From assembly GCA_030141605.1 (NCBI GenBank), contig JAQGDQ010000005.1:1736180-1800179 (forward strand): DNA of 64,000 nucleotides, given 5' to 3'. The stretch comes from Tubiluchus corallicola (lineage: Eukaryota; Priapulida; Priapulimorpha; Priapulimorphida; Tubiluchidae). Below the pieces are notes generated by a model. It worked only from the letters and a program-made list of their open reading frames with translations. It had not been told where the DNA came from and ran no database searches. The position numbers and the translations under genes are program-made. Numbering within the stretch: the stretch's first letter is position 1; the number at the start of each line of letters is the position of its first letter. Positions 15,701 through 28,105 of this stretch are shown here, piece after piece.

Positions 15701-18122
15701 AAAAGAAAATTTAAAAAAATGCGATATTTTAGAAATTTTAATAACAAATTCTACAATACAAGTACTGAAATACAAAAGAAATGATATATCAAAACTGAAT
15801 TTTGGTTTAAACACTCACCGTGAAAAATTTTTCAGTCGGATCTATAAGCATTTCTAATGTTTGTTTTTGGTCATCATTTAGTACTAAAAAGTAAAGGAAG
15901 GTATGAACAGTTTTCATTCATACAATAGCTAACATAATAACATATTTAACTATACGTTAATGCTTCTTTTTTTACTACAACGTACGTACATGCCCTGATT
16001 TAGGGCAACTAAAAATAAAAAATTATACAAACTAGTCTCATTACCTTCAGGATATGGGAACACTTGAGCTGCTTGAATTTGCCCACGAAACAAACTCATT
16101 GCAAATGATTTGGAACCCTACAAAATACAACTGTGCATAAATTCCTATGTTAGTCAAATAAATATATTGATATTGCACTAAGATTTTCTTTTTTTCTCTC
16201 TCCTTCCACCCCCTCTCTCACTCTCTCTCTCTCTCTCCAGTTCAGCAATCCATGGCATGGCCAAACTAAATGGTTGTAGCAGTATCAGGGTCTACTGTTA
16301 TCAGGGAATCAGGGACAATCCTGTAACATGAATCACTGGTTAAAAGCCTGTTTAAATCATCAATAAAGTATATACCTGATCCTGTCTTGCAGGTGCATTA
16401 TCAGCTAGTAGCCTACTAGGTTGACAGCAAAGTTTGAGCAACACCCTGGGAAAAACAAATATGGATGTTCATATACTAAATAATTTCAATAATTAAAAAC
16501 CAAACAAAATTTACATGTACAACATGATAAATTTTGATAAATTTGGACAAAAAAATCTATTTGGCATTTACCATACGACATTGTCACCTGTGATTACAGC
16601 ACATTTTAACAATACAAATCTAGACATACAGTGCAAATAAATGGAGCTAAACATATGCAACAGCTTTTATTTTGCACTACTTATATAATAATATATTGCT
16701 TCATTAAATAAAAATGAAGCAAGACAAGCATACTAACTTAATATGTCCTATCCATCAACAACTGTGCTTTACTAGGGGTTGACAGGAAATCAAAAGTAGG
16801 CCCATGTCACACAGAGAAAGGCGTAAAGAGGAAGTTTAATATATAATGCGTAAGCCATAAGGCATCTTCCATCGTCCGTAAGACATTTGACGTAACCTGC
16901 GATATGTTCCTTGCTCTGTGTAAACAGTAAAGTTGTTTCCTGTAATCGGTTTTTGGCAGAAAGCTTGAATTAATAATTTCTTATGGTAATTTGTTAATTT
17001 AGTTGATTCAAAATGAGCCTACCACGGGATTCGGTTGTTTTGTTTTGCTTAAGCAGAAACCAATAATGCAAACCAGACCCACTTTTAGCAACAGGAAAAG
17101 TGAAGGGTAATCTGTATTTCATAACAACACAATATTTCAAATAATCAAGAAAGGTAATTAACATTTTTTCGACTACACCAGAATCTTTCATTTTACGATC
17201 CTTTTGCTACTTCTAAAAAAATCATGTCGCATCAGGTTGGACAATTAACAACAAGTCTATAACAGCTGAGGAAAGACGGTTAACTATGTTGAGATAAGAA
17301 ATTATTTTGCTAGTTTTTAAGGGAATTAATTGGACCTGTGTAGTTACACAAAATAATTTAAAACAGTTTAAAGAGCATATTAAACAAAATATTTCATTAT
17401 AGATGAAAAAGAAGTCTGAGATCATTCATTGCGCTAAGCCATGAAGTATACTAATAAAACTTACTGCAACAATGTTTATTGGCAACTTAGTACAGTAGAC
17501 AGAAATCACACACACAGATGTATAAACAATGTTTCCTGGGGTTATAGTACAAGAAGCTTCACTGTGGCATACACATTTAAGGCCGGAAATGTTCTGTTTC
17601 ATGGTAATGTGTAGTTCTAGATATACACTTAATACGAGTATATAGAATGGCTTGTTATCACGCCGTTGTATTAATTTCATGAATACTGTATTTAAGTAAT
17701 TTTACTCATTACAGAATAACAGATTACTTTTCTAATTCAAAAAATGTGTTTCATTATATAAATCATAATAATCTGCACATATCTAACTGCAGTATTGTGT
17801 TGTGTTTATATCTAACTGCAGTAACTTAAATGCTGTGTTTAAAACATTAATTTTCAATGTTCATAATACCATTATGTTACGAGTTCTTATGACATAAATG
17901 AACTGTGTAACGTAAAAAGCTCAAAAACGCTAATCATTATGTTAGCGATAAACAAAAATGCCTTATTGCAAATAAAATTACTGAACAATTTCATTTCCCA
18001 ATAAGGCACCTTAAGAACTGTCCAGTATGGTTTGTGAGAAGCCTACGGCAGATTATGGCTGACAGTAGTAGCCCGCAGTAGGCGGAAGATGGCAAAGGCT
18101 TTATTTCTGTGACAGATACCAT
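3784..18122 (-). CDS. ACADVL: Very-long-chain acyl-CoA dehydrogenase (VLCAD), mitochondrial
   Basis: FAD enzyme of the inner mitochondrial membrane that makes trans-2-enoyl-CoA in the first step of beta-oxidation of long acyl-CoAs. Exons on the minus strand, 5' to 3': 18010-18122 (tentative), 16376-16445, 16045-16117, 15819-15883, 15468-15560, 14086-14167, 13158-13318, 11789-11902, 9974-10056, 9559-9757, 8447-8587, 7684-7780, 7455-7573, 7114-7284, 5450-5522, 4930-5078, 3784-3921. All phases agree, giving 1941 nt and 646 residues, close to the usual length of about 650. Signatures: FPYP after the leader, [34 protein letters not shown], the VLCAD linker [45 protein letters not shown]. The catalytic base is the Glu of [11 protein letters not shown] (residue 454 in this model). 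The VLCAD-specific C-terminal membrane-binding extension ([14 protein letters not shown]) is present and the protein ends HPLGF. The extension and ending favour ACADVL over ACAD9. No disabling change was seen. Donor 6 is GC, not GT. Confidence 0.95.
14080..14085 (-). promoter_or_regulatory. Non-canonical GC splice donor of ACADVL
   Basis: The exon 14086-14167 ends ...GATTTTG and is followed on the minus strand by gcaagt. Only this junction keeps the frame into the next exon, which starts GCATTGG after cttacag, to read [13 protein letters not shown]. It is therefore a GC-AG intron with an otherwise perfect donor consensus. Other introns of this gene that I mapped use GT. Confidence 0.85.
16184..16239. 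repeat. Polypyrimidine CT microsatellite in ACADVL intron
   Basis: A run of T and CT units, interrupted by ccttccacccc, followed by an uninterrupted (CT) tract of about 20 bases. It lies between the exons 16045-16117 and 16376-16445. On the transcribed minus strand it reads GA-rich, so it is not the polypyrimidine tract of an acceptor. Confidence 0.85.
18010..18122 (-). CDS. ACADVL: Tentative first exon of ACADVL (start codon and transit peptide)
   Basis: Exon 16376-16445 is entered with one base of a split codon, so a first exon must end two bases into a codon. A minus-strand ATG at 18122-18120 opens a frame with a basic, aliphatic stretch ([16 protein letters not shown]) and reaches TTAAG|gtgcct at 18010, giving exactly that phase. 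The joined N-terminus lacks acidic clusters after residue 6 and is arginine-rich, as expected of a mitochondrial presequence. The donor is weak and the exon rests on phase, composition and total length only. An alternative first exon elsewhere between 16446 and 18600 is possible. Confidence 0.4.
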
Positions 18123-19753
18123 TGATCAGCACATATTCATTTTTTATGACGCCAATTTTTCTCCTCACCACTTATGCCTTAAGGATTATGTCCAGCTCTC
18201 TGTGACACCGACCTTTATGACATCCATCCTAAACAAATCTGATAGCAGAGGCGTAGCAAGCTAGGGGCGACAGTGGGCAATCGCCCCCTGGCACAAGGGC
18301 AAGAGGGCGCAAAATTGTTCTAGAGTTCAATGACTGTTAATTATTAACTACTAGTCCAACATTAACAAAACAATTAACAAAACTTTTCAATTAACAATTG
18401 CCTAGTCAGAGATCACCGTTGCTGACATAATTACAGCCTAGAAAAAAGCTTACGTTATTATTTAACAGCGTGTGTAGGGTGTCATGTGGCTCAGCAGATC
18501 GATAATTTTGGGAGAAACAGTGGCATTATTCTCTAAATGCCATTTGTATTATTGTAAAAACATGTAGCGTTCTGTAGTGGTTGTCATAATATTTGCATGT
18601 TTTAATGCTGGAGCTGAATGTTTAAGGACTTTCGCATTATGAGCAACTTATGCACAGAAAAGAGTTATTCTGGTGCAGTATTGCAAATGAAAGTCAGGGT
18701 GATTCCTAGAAAAATACTGTTTATATTTATGCCATCATGTCCAAAAAGGAAAGTCGGGCTCAGGGACACAAAAAAATGTGCACAATTTGTGGCTTCCCAC
18801 CACGAAACAAATATCAAAACATTAAAACGCTAGGCCATAAGAAGTTTTTTGGCCACAAGCTACCACAAGGGATACTACAGGGCTACCACAAGCACTTACT
18901 ATACTACTGCCTCATAGTTTCTACTTACCGAGAGTGTCTATGCATTGTAAAAGAGCACGGTGCGCGAAACAATGTAGAAGAAGGAACTAATCTCACAAAA
19001 TTCTTTGTAGACGGCATAGCAGCACTAATGAATTCAACTAAGTATAAGCTGTCCAGGAAAATTAATAAAAAATCTGAAAAATGCAAAAAATATTTTGAGA
19101 TTTAACAATACATCACTAACGATATTAATACAGTGTGAAAAAGAGTCATAAAACTTGCCTGCTGACACTTGACAATTAATGAAGTGCTTCTAAATAAGGA
19201 ATTACAGTTCAAGTTAATTACCATCTGTAGTCAGCACACAGTTTGTATGCCTGCACGCCCAGGTATTTCAGCGCTTTTGTTACTTCTGCATTCCGGTTTA
19301 AAAACAGTTTCATTTCTTACTATTCTGCTGGCAAGGACAAGCATTTTAATCTCAAAAGACGAACAGTTTAAGCATAAAAATTCACATTATACAAAATTTC
19401 TTCATCAAAAGCAAAGCAGAAGGAGCATTTTACATTGCATTGCAATATTTTACACTAAGCATCTCTGACCTAAATCATTCACATATCAGTTTGGCAGCAG
19501 TTTAATCAAAGCTTGACAAAAGCCTTCAAGTTCAAAACAGCAGGAGTAATATCGTGCTTTTCTGCGCTCTTGCACCTTCTAGTTTTTTAAACTTTCTTCA
19601 AGGCTATTTTATCCATCTCAGCCAATTCATAACTTTAATTTAAATATAAACTCTGATCCAATTTGGGCAAGTTTTGTTTTACGACAAGTAAATTACCCAA
19701 AAATTGTACTGTATTTGGCCTCCTAGCTATTTTGTAGCCTATAATAACAACTA
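18123..19753. other. Intergenic stretch upstream of ACADVL
   Basis: No recognisable gene. The ACADVL promoter should lie at its left end. One open frame, 18737-19105 on the + strand (122 codons), begins with a basic segment holding a CxxC pair (CTIC) but shows no domain I recognise and no splice context, so I do not call it a gene. The short tract 18240-18310 is locally GC-richer than its surroundings. Confidence 0.5.
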
Positions 19754-20045
19754 GTGCACATTGACCATTCTAACTTAAAGTTGAAGCATGGCATGTATAA
19801 TCTGCTCATATCTCAAAGAACAGAGGAAATGGATCTTGGAACCACTGTTACAAACAACCTAAAGCCAGCAATGCATATACATGTAGTACCAAAGGTCAAA
19901 AAAGTAAATTCAATGCTAGGCATGATCAGCAGAAGCTTTGTTCCCATGTGATAAGGAGATTATACCAAAGAGACATCCAAAGTTCAACCAATGAGTAGTA
20001 TATAGTTCCCCATCCACATTACATTAAAGACATTGAATAATAAGT
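19754..20045 (+). pseudogene. Fragment of a non-LTR retrotransposon RT, C-terminal part
   Basis: The + frame 19754-19951 reads RTEEMDLGTTVTNNLKPAMH followed by KVNSMLGMISRSF. This is the segment after the RT palm in CR1/RTE-like LINEs (pattern E.DLGV...NDLK..., then AN..LGMI.R.F). Beyond the stop, shifted frames still give pieces like the expected VPHPHYIKDIE block. It is a 5'-truncated, frame-broken relic with no start or tail. It may belong to the same graveyard as the RT at 20739-22230 but differs in sequence, so it is a separate insertion. Confidence 0.6.
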
Positions 20046-20738
20046 ACTTTTGCAATGCAATAAACTACAAGTCTAATTAAAGCCACTTCTGTCTTAGAAA
20101 ACAGAACGTGCACAAAAACAGGCTAAGGTGTTAAAATATTACATAGAGTTCATAAAGTATTAAAAAAGAAAGATGGCAAAATAGACTACACAGCTCCAGC
20201 AAGCATTAGTGAAAATCTTCAAAAGGCAAATAATGTGCCTCAGGTATCCTAGCTTGAAGACTGAAGAACTCTGAATGACCAAAGCTTCGCATTCCCCATT
20301 AGTACTCATCCCCCATCCCTCATTTGAGTTTGACACCAAAATGATGCCGAATTAAACCATTTACCATATTGCCAACGAATTCAAAGGAAATGCAAACTTT
20401 AAAAATGAGTAGAGTGCAGAACTGATGACAGTAACAGTGACATCTATTTAATCCTGAATGTATTGTACGTTTTGAGACATACAATACGTACGTACATAGA
20501 CATAGTATGTACATAGACGCAGAAAAGGCTATCTCATTTTACTGCTGAAACTTTCTAGCATTTTTCTCAAATATTAAAATAAACTTAACTTCAAGAAAGA
20601 CTCGGCTTTTCTATTAAAACAACAGACTGTTATTATGCAAATAATGCCTCCTAGTACTTTACTTATGTATTTTCAAGTACCCGGAATGACCATGCCATAT
20701 TTCACACTCTCACTAAAAAAGAACAGATAAATTTTTGT

Positions 20739-22230
20739 AAGCCTTGGATTACTCCTGGCATTCTCACTTCTATTCGCACGAGAATAAAACTTTATAAAAC
20801 ACATAAGTTATCATAATCTACACACAAGAGGAGTTACTACAAATTGTATTCAAATAAACTCAACCATATTAAACAAAACTCAAAGAAGAAACACTATGAC
20901 TATGCTTATTTATGCTAAACAAAAATAATACTAAAAAGACCTGGAGTACCATCAGCATTGTGCTGAAGCTCAAAAAATATATCTTACCCACGCAGTTAGA
21001 TTTCAATTGTAATACTGTCACTAATTCTCTTGGCATTGCTAACTGTTTTAACAATTTTTTTCAGTCGGTAGGTCAAAACATGGCAAAAAATATTGCACCT
21101 TCCAATACAAATTTAAATTGTACCTATCTCCCCTTCCAACAAATCAATTTTTCTAGACCCTGTTACAGAATATGAGATTAAAGCAGCCCTCTCTAAACTA
21201 AATGAAGGCAAATCACCAGGCCCGGAAAACATATCAGTTAAATTTTATAAGCTGTCTGCTGATGTTATAGCACCTATATTAGTTTGTCTGATCAATAACT
21301 CAATAATTCAAGGTATTTCTGTTTACTTCAAGGTACAGCAGAATTTGCTAAAAATATTCTTCACTGTTTAGATAAAAAATCAATAGTATGTAGCATATTC
21401 TTAGACCTGTTGAATGCATTCGGCACTGTTCAACATGACATATTACTACATAAATTAGATAACTACGGTGTCAGAGGTCAAGCCTTACAATTACATAAGT
21501 CATATTTAAACAATCTCCAACAATTCACTCAAATTCAACAAACTAGGTCGTATCTAGCAAAAATCAATTGTGGGGTGCCACAAGAGTCATCTATCCTCAG
21601 TCCTCTCTTCTTTTTGATATACATAAATGACTTGAACCTAACCACACGTGAGACCAGTTTCTTTCTTCATGATATTAATGTAAAATCTTTACAAAATCGT
21701 ACGAATTTTGAACAATCGAAAGTAAACAGCTGGAGGTTGCCAAACAAACTATCAGTAAATTACTGTAAAACAAAATTTATGCTAAATGGCAGGGAAATAT
21801 CTCCAGATGACAGAAATGATTTTAATATTAAGCTAGGCAACTATAGATTAACACAAGAAATTTGTATCAAATACCTTGGGCTCCAAATTGACAATTATTT
21901 AACATGGCGATCACATATTAAAACCATTACAACAAAATTGAGTAAAACAGCTGGTATATTTGCCAAGCTGCATTACTGTATAAATACTCTTATATTAATA
22001 ATGATTTACTATGCCCTTGCATACCCTTATTTGCAATATTGTGTGTTGACGTGGAGAAAAACCAAGCAGTATATTTTACAGCCATTGAAAACAGAGTAAA
22101 ATAAAATTGTTAAATTGATCCCTTTTAGTAATTTTCATGCTCATGCTACACCTTCATATATTCAGCTTAAACTTTTAAAATTGGAAGATATTTACATTTT
22201 AGAATTGTTCAAACTCATAGAAATTATTTT
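20739..22230 (+). pseudogene. Jockey/CR1-like LINE reverse transcriptase relic
   Basis: Segments in several + frames rebuild the order of a LINE ORF2. The EN-RT linker is KPWITPGILTSIRTRIKLYK at 20739. The N-terminal RT region follows (LNEGKSPGPENISVKFYKLS, about 21200). The palm lies in the open frame 21410-22099: NAFGTVQHDILLHKLDNYGV, then CGVPQESSILSPLFFLIYIN, then KYLGLQID. The usual FADD active-site box reads FLHD here, and QGSILGP reads QESSILSP. The frame shifts at about 21165 and stop codons interrupt it. It is an inactive copy, probably of the Jockey or CR1 group; the exact clade cannot be set by eye. Confidence 0.8.
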
Positions 22231-22660
22231 ATTAAAATAAGCAATATTCATTCCTTCTGTTTGATGGCGGTACAATTCTCATTACAGCCTAAATAGCCTT
22301 CATAGTGGGTGTGGTGTGTGTGTACAGCATGCAAAAGTAAATTTATCTATTTCCTAAAATTTAAAATTGTTTATAATAATATACAGTTATCCTGTAGCTA
22401 AATAGGCAAACGGTAAGTTTACATGCACCTTTATAGCTTGCTACTATTAATTTTATTATGTTTTTATAGGGGCATTCTCAATTTTAAGTATTAAATGTTT
22501 TTTACGATCTCTGAACTACTTCGTTAAATTTTTATACTGTATCACAGAAATTATTTCTGTACACTGTACAACTACAGTATACTATAAAGTATAATATTAG
22601 AATAAAGGCAATATGTACAGGGCTGTATGGTCGTATGTTAGAATGCCCTCGCATTCTTTT

Positions 22661-22777
22661 GTTGTGTCTTGATGTAATACCAAGGCAATACTGTCTATGC
22701 GTGCGAAATAAAATGATACTTTGTACACTAGGCTTACCTCTTCAATTTTGCATCTAACGATCTAAATTATAAATTCA
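22661..22777 (+). repeat. Left arm of a ~117-bp inverted repeat
   Basis: The stretch starting gttgtgtcttgatgtaatac is, on the opposite strand, nearly the same as 24914-25029 (small indels and substitutions, sharing ctatgcgtgcgaaataaaat and ttgtacactaggctta). The arms face each other across about 2.1 kb containing LINE debris. They are two opposed copies of one dispersed repeat rather than terminal repeats of a transposon, because the LINE relic between them has its own target duplication. Confidence 0.8.
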
Positions 22778-22969
22778 GGAAATTTGGCTTTGTTATTAGT
22801 TTCTAAGTCTACTACTACTAATTGCCTAGTAATTATAATTTTATAAACACTAATACGAGCAAAGCAACAGTTTGCTCAATGAACTTCGACCTAGTTTTCT
22901 ATGAGTACAACCAGAAATCTTTTTTTACATGATTTCACTAGTTAAGTTAGTTGAACGATTTCTGCTACT

Positions 22970-23048
22970 GCTGACAGTGACAGATAACCTGCCCAATGTC
23001 TGCAATAGACGTGATGGGCGTATGATGATGATGATGATCAAACGTTGA
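22970..23048 (+). repeat. LINE/SINE 3' end with (ATG)n tail and target site
   Basis: The block acctgcccaatgtctgcaat...gggcgtatgatgatgatgatga matches, on the other strand, 43273-43322 inside the TRPM gene. A mobile family therefore ends in this sequence plus a gat/atg microsatellite tail. The tail is followed by tcaaacgttga at 23038-23048, which recurs at 24904-24914. Confidence 0.65.
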
Positions 23049-24903
23049 GAGCAGGATGCCCAGCCATATAAGCAGGCGAGCATTTAAGACAAAATACTTT
23101 AATTGTCAGTGGCTTGTCAGCGCCACTTCCGTTGCTATAGAACCAGCTAAAAAAACCTGCAGGAGGACAAATGTTAACATATTTAGATTTTGCACAGAAA
23201 GATTTAAACACTTCAGCATTGATCCTTAGAAATAAATCCACTTGGGGCATTGCAGCCTGTAGGGAGTCCTGGCATAGAGAGGTGAGCAGAATCATGTCAA
23301 TGCCAATCAGGGCAATGTTAGAATATAACAGGTTTTATAAAAATGAAGTGTACATAATTTTTTTGTGACATAGAAAAGTGTTTTGATAAGTTATGGTTGA
23401 AAGATGCATTGGCAGAATTATAGAGGATGGGCATATCACCAGGAGAAATTTTTATGATATATAAACTAAATGAAATTGCAGAAATAGTTATAGAAACACC
23501 ATTGGGTAAAACATACCAGATAGAAATAAATGAAATAGTCCGACAGGGAACAGTGCTGGGACCATTACTATATTGTGCTGCAATAAACCGGATTAATGAG
23601 ATGGTGATAACAGGGACTGTAATGGGCAGGAATATACATGTGGGTAGGTTATTATTCATTGACGATATTGTCGGAATAGGACAAAAAACTATAATCAAAC
23701 AGATGATTAAAAACTGTCAAGAAATTGAAAGAACCAAAAGATTATCTTTCAATATTGAGAAAACACAATATATGAGAACTAACATGACACGAAAGAAAAG
23801 GATTCCAGAATTATGTGAGTCACTAAGTAACGGAGAAATTAAGGAAGCAGAGGAATACCAATATTTGGGAGATTGGAGTTATGAAACAATGTTGGGAAAA
23901 ATAAAATGATAATTAGTTACATCAATACAATAGGAGGTGAGCTGAAAGTGGGAGATTCCTCAATAGGGGTAAAACTAATGCTGCACGAGCTTCTTTCAAT
24001 GAGTGCAGTGCTAAATAGTTCTGAGACATGGTCAAATTTGACAACAACTGATTGGGAGAAATTAGAAATGATTCAAGCAAATGCTTTAAAAACATTATTT
24101 AATCTTAGTGAATCAATGCCATATTGGGGATTAGTAACTGAAATAGGCATATGGCCTCTAAAACATAAAGTAAATTATAGGAGATTGATGTTCTATTGGA
24201 ATTTACTGATTAGTAAACCAAAGAGATTAGCATCAGAGGTACTCGAAATGCAAATAAACAGTGCACATAAAAGGTCATGGTATAATGAAGGAGTTGCAAA
24301 AAAGATGCCATAGATGCTAATAAAGAAAAAAGTCTGAATGGAAGAAAGAAATAAAGAATAAGATTGAATGTTGTATAAAGAATGAATGTGCAGAAAAATG
24401 CAGGAGCAGCACTAAATTAAGATTTTTAAGGCATACCGAGTGGAATTGACAAAATTACATAGACACATGCAAGCCAGAAGAGGTTAAAGATATATTGAAA
24501 ATAAGACTGAATATGTTTAACGTTAAAGGGAACTACAAGAAAGAGTTTAAGGATCAGTTATTACGCCCAGTGTGTGAGGAAGATGATGACACTACTGAAC
24601 ATATGCTTAGATGTTACAGATATGGAGAATGGAAAAAAATTTTGAACTCAGATGTATTAATGAACAGTGAAAAGGAAGGATTGCTAGAAATTGGAAATCT
24701 AGTGAACGAATGTATGGAATACAGGATAAAGACAAATAAAGACATTAAACTTGGAAAAGACAACTAAAAGATCAGCGTTATAAAAGAATAGACTTTGCAC
24801 CCTATAAAGGTGCCCGCCTCTGATAGGTGGAGAGAGTCGAGTATTGCAATCGCAATCGCAATGTCCCTGGACGTATGATTCATTGATGATGATGATGATG
24901 ATG
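23049..24903 (+). pseudogene. 5'-truncated non-LTR retrotransposon with RT and C-terminal zinc-knuckle region
   Basis: The frame 23427-23909 carries RT blocks: GISPGEIFMIYKLNEIAEIV, then TPLGKTYQIEINEIVRQGTV, then LGPLLY, then the active-site box LLFIDDIVG with its two aspartates intact, then NIEKTQY. A -1 shift at about 23906 continues the thumb/connection region (frame 23906-24313, NSSETW...LEMIQANALKTLF). A third frame, 24495-24767, ends with PVCEEDDDTTEHMLRC, the cysteine/histidine motif near the C-terminus of LINEs of this kind; the usual first Cys reads Arg. The 3' end is a (gat)n tail. An 11-bp duplication, tcaaacgttga, flanks it (23038-23048 and 24904-24914). At least two frame breaks make it dead. 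Confidence 0.75.
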
Positions 24904-24913
24904 GTCAAACGTT

Positions 24914-25029
24914 GAATTTATAATTTAGATCATTAGTGCAAAATTGAAAAGATAAGCCTAGTGTACAAAGTATAAGAATCATTTTATTTCGCACGCATAG
25001 ATAGTATTGGTATTACATCAAGATACAAC
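24914..25029 (-). repeat. Right arm of a ~117-bp inverted repeat
   Basis: Reverse-strand partner of 22661-22777. It begins immediately after the right-hand target duplication of the LINE relic, so the host sequence into which that LINE inserted was itself a repeat copy. Confidence 0.8.
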
Positions 25030-25039
25030 AAAAATTAGA

Positions 25040-25515
25040 ATATTCTCAGCCTTAGTTGAAACTGTATTTCTGTATAACTCTGAGCTCTGGACATTAAAAG
25101 CAAATCATAAAGCTGAAATGGATGCGTTTCAAAAGCAAAATTAAAGAAACATTTAGGATATCAGACGGCCAAAGGAAATCTCAAACAAAGATATATATGA
25201 AAAAATAAAAGAACAACCTATGACAAGAAAAATAAAAAGATGCTGTTTAAGATGGATTGAACATATGCTTACACAACCTGATTATATTCCAGTGAAGATA
25301 GCTTTTCACCAAGCCATAGAACCAGCTTAAAAACCTGCAAGAGGACAAATGTTAACATATTTAGATTTTGCACAGAAAGGTTTAAACACTTCAGCATTGA
25401 TCCTTAGGAATAAATACACTTGGGGCTTTGCAGCGAGCAGGGAATCCTGGCATAGGGAGGTGAACAGAAATCCCTAGACGTATGTTTCATTGGATGATGA
25501 TGAACATCTCAAACA
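25040..25515 (+). pseudogene. LINE C-terminal relic, duplicated in part at 23138
   Basis: Broken + frames give FSALVETVFLYNSELWTLKA, then KEISNKDIYEKIKEQPMTRK, then RCCLRWIEHML, the region downstream of the RT in RTE-like or related LINEs (consensus LLYGSETWTL ... LR..GH). The next 150 bases (25317-25466) are a direct repeat of 23138-23288 and read PARGQMLTYLDFAQ...WHREVNR, the usual extreme C-terminus. A gatgatgatgaa tail follows near 25493. The same C-terminus therefore appears twice within 2.2 kb, showing two insertions of one family or a local duplication. Confidence 0.65.
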
Positions 25516-25734
25516 TACCAGATCGCATGTTTTGATAAGTGTAATAATAACTTAGATGAAATTGTGCAATATTAGTAATAATTTTCAGTTGTTACTAAAA
25601 AAACAATGAAGTTAACAGCGTCCTAGCAAATGCGGATGCCTTGTATCATGATTGGGCTAATTATTATAAGTAGCTCAAGTAGGCCTACGTAAATAAACTG
25701 TAATCATTATGGATGCAGCATCATCATCTCTGAG

Positions 25735-26530
25735 ATGCTGCTCAATCAGGTGGACCACTTTCCTTATCTGAGAATTCTGCTCTCCGACAAATGCACTTCC
25801 AAAAAGTGTGTGGAGTATCGAATTTAAAAGCTGTGGCATATTGGATTGGAGCAACTCTTCTGGCCTTTGGGAAATTTAGGAAATTAGTCTTTAAGAGCAA
25901 AGATGTTAAGCCAAAAATAAATCTCATGGTCTATCAGGCTGTCATCAACCTTGCAATGTGGCTGAAGAAATTGTATCATTATTATTGTAGTATGAAAAAC
26001 CTTGAATCTTTTCATTGGCAAAACCTTCCCTCCATTGCCAACATTGCCATCTCGAAAGAGCAAACACTCCACAATCATGAGACTGTCTTCATTGATCATA
26101 ACATGTCATAATAAGGCAGGAGACCTCTAAACCGGGCTTCCTCATCAAATTCTTTTCATGTAACTCACAGCTGGCAAAGGACTATTAGAATGTCCTCTTT
26201 GCTACAAAGACGAATTCTGACATTTCTGACATGTTACAATGACCAGTTAAAATACACTCTCAAAACTATGAAAACATTCAAATGTCAATCCCATTAGCTC
26301 TCCAATTGAAGTCAGGAAATTCACAACAGAACCAACTATTTTGAAACCAAAAAGGGAGAGAAATAAAGTGGTAACAGAGCAAGTTTCAGCAAGCTCAACT
26401 GCACACCCAAAAAGTGCCTATTGCCGAATGTTGTCTGTGTCACTATATGTTTCATACAAGAATTCTTTTCTTGACTGATCAATGGCACCACCACAGAAGA
26501 AGAACAACACTAGAACTTACATTCTTGAAC
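25735..26530 (+). pseudogene. LINE relic with RT-downstream region and C-terminal zinc finger
   Basis: The frame 25791-26108 reads GATLLAFGKFRKLVFKSKDV then KINLMVYQAVI, then LESFHWQNLPSIANI, following the common LINE pattern (AF.RL...VW...D...KTK..VY.AVV..., then LE.FH..CLR.IL.I). Further on, 26414-26500 encodes CCLCHYMFHTRILFLTDQWH, matching the terminal C2H2-type finger of this clade. The expected LLYGSETW block is eroded and the intervening frame is full of stops. It is an old copy of a lineage different from the element at 23049-24903. Confidence 0.6.
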
Positions 26531-28105
26531 ACAGTAAAAAGCAAACAAATGATATATATATATATACTGCACAAATTTTTATGTTGTGTTTTAGAAATTT
26601 GTAGCCTCAGCTATGCATTTGAGAGTTATAAAGGGAGAAAGTTACTTGTTCAGTAAATTTCCTTAAAGGTGCACCCGCTTATCTGTGTTATGCTAGATAG
26701 GCTTGGGGGCTGCAGTCATGAAATGTGCAATGCAGTCAGTGCAAGAATATTAACATCTTTTACTCTAAAAACATAATTCTTGACAATTTGAAAAAAAGTA
26801 TAGTCTGAGCTTCAAACAGGCAGATTTGACTACACAGATGTATGTAGGTGAAAGTACGTAATATAAGTTTTATGGCATTGTATTTACACCACATGACATT
26901 TATGACTGATTCTGGTGATTTATTGTATTTCTTTTTTTAGCAACTTATTTTACGAGCTGCAGCTGCAAAAGATATGTATTTTATGATTTTGCGATTTATT
27001 TCAATGTTAGATTCATTAGTTAAAACAAATTTGGATAAATTGTAGATGTTTTAAATGTAAGCTAGCTTAAGAAAGCAGTTATAGCTATGCAATCATAACA
27101 TAGGCATGTGTACGCTTTTGCTATTCAGCAGGATTGTGTGAAAACTGATTAAATATGTTGTGCTGTGAGTGCATGCTATTAAAAGTGTTTGTACCTATAG
27201 TCAAGTATTAACAAGTATGCCATTGAGTTTGGTTTATGTCAATACATATTCGTATAGAATAAGAAACAATGAGCAACATTATTTGAAAACTAGTCTAACA
27301 AACATTTCTTGTGTAAATATGATTAAGTAAATACTTTCTAAAGGTAATATGATTCGACAAAATACATGATTGAATGATGTAAGTAAAATTAATGTGTTTT
27401 CTTGGTGTGTCACGTAGGTAATGCAGTTTGTGCTTCTTCATTTAGAATAATGTTTTTCAGGTATAGTTATACAATAGCTAGATTATATAATAATTATGCT
27501 TACCTGTATATTGAATTCTTAACTGACTGTAGTGCAAAACTTGATTGTTAATGCATCTCTTCAATTTTCATGAATTTACATGGTTCGTAACATTAGCACT
27601 GCACCATAATGGTTCATTATTGGACCTTTTGCTCTTTCATGATCTGATAAAGGTGACGAGAGTTTATTAGTTTTGTTTGATCTAGTACTCTTAGAATGTA
27701 TGTTAAATACCTAAATGTATTTACCTATATGATTAAACAAACTGGCAAACTCGTACATAATTTCAGTTTTTCTGGTGTTGAACAATGTTAGTTACATTTT
27801 ATTTGCACTTTTTGTCGTTTGTTTGTCATTTCATTAAGTTGAATGGTTAATGAACTTTTCAATGAGGTTAGCCTTGGCCCCATTAATTTAAAGTAATACA
27901 TTTCTACAAGTAACACTCAAAAAAATTTAGTGACGAATACTTTGTAATTATCAGTAAAAGACTTTTAATGAAGTAACTAGGTTATTAGGCCAAGTTTGTT
28001 TGATTATCATTGTCATATTCATGAAACAAAACAATTTTCTTTAATTTTATTCTTTACAGTTTTAAAAGTTTGTACTATGACAAAGTGACATGCCACTGTT
28101 AGATC
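26531..28105. other. Upstream region of the TRPM2-like gene
   Basis: No coding exon or repeat recognised. It should hold the promoter and 5' UTR of the TRPM2-like gene. A good acceptor (attctttacag) ends at 28059, so the first coding exon may begin at 28060 as exon 2 of the transcript, with a non-coding leader exon further left. No TATA box or other promoter element can be called with confidence in such AT-rich DNA. Confidence 0.5.

Noticed and set aside
18737-19105. Plus-strand 122-codon frame upstream of ACADVL
   Set aside because: No domain, no splice context, composition like the surrounding AT-rich DNA; one CxxC pair is not enough.
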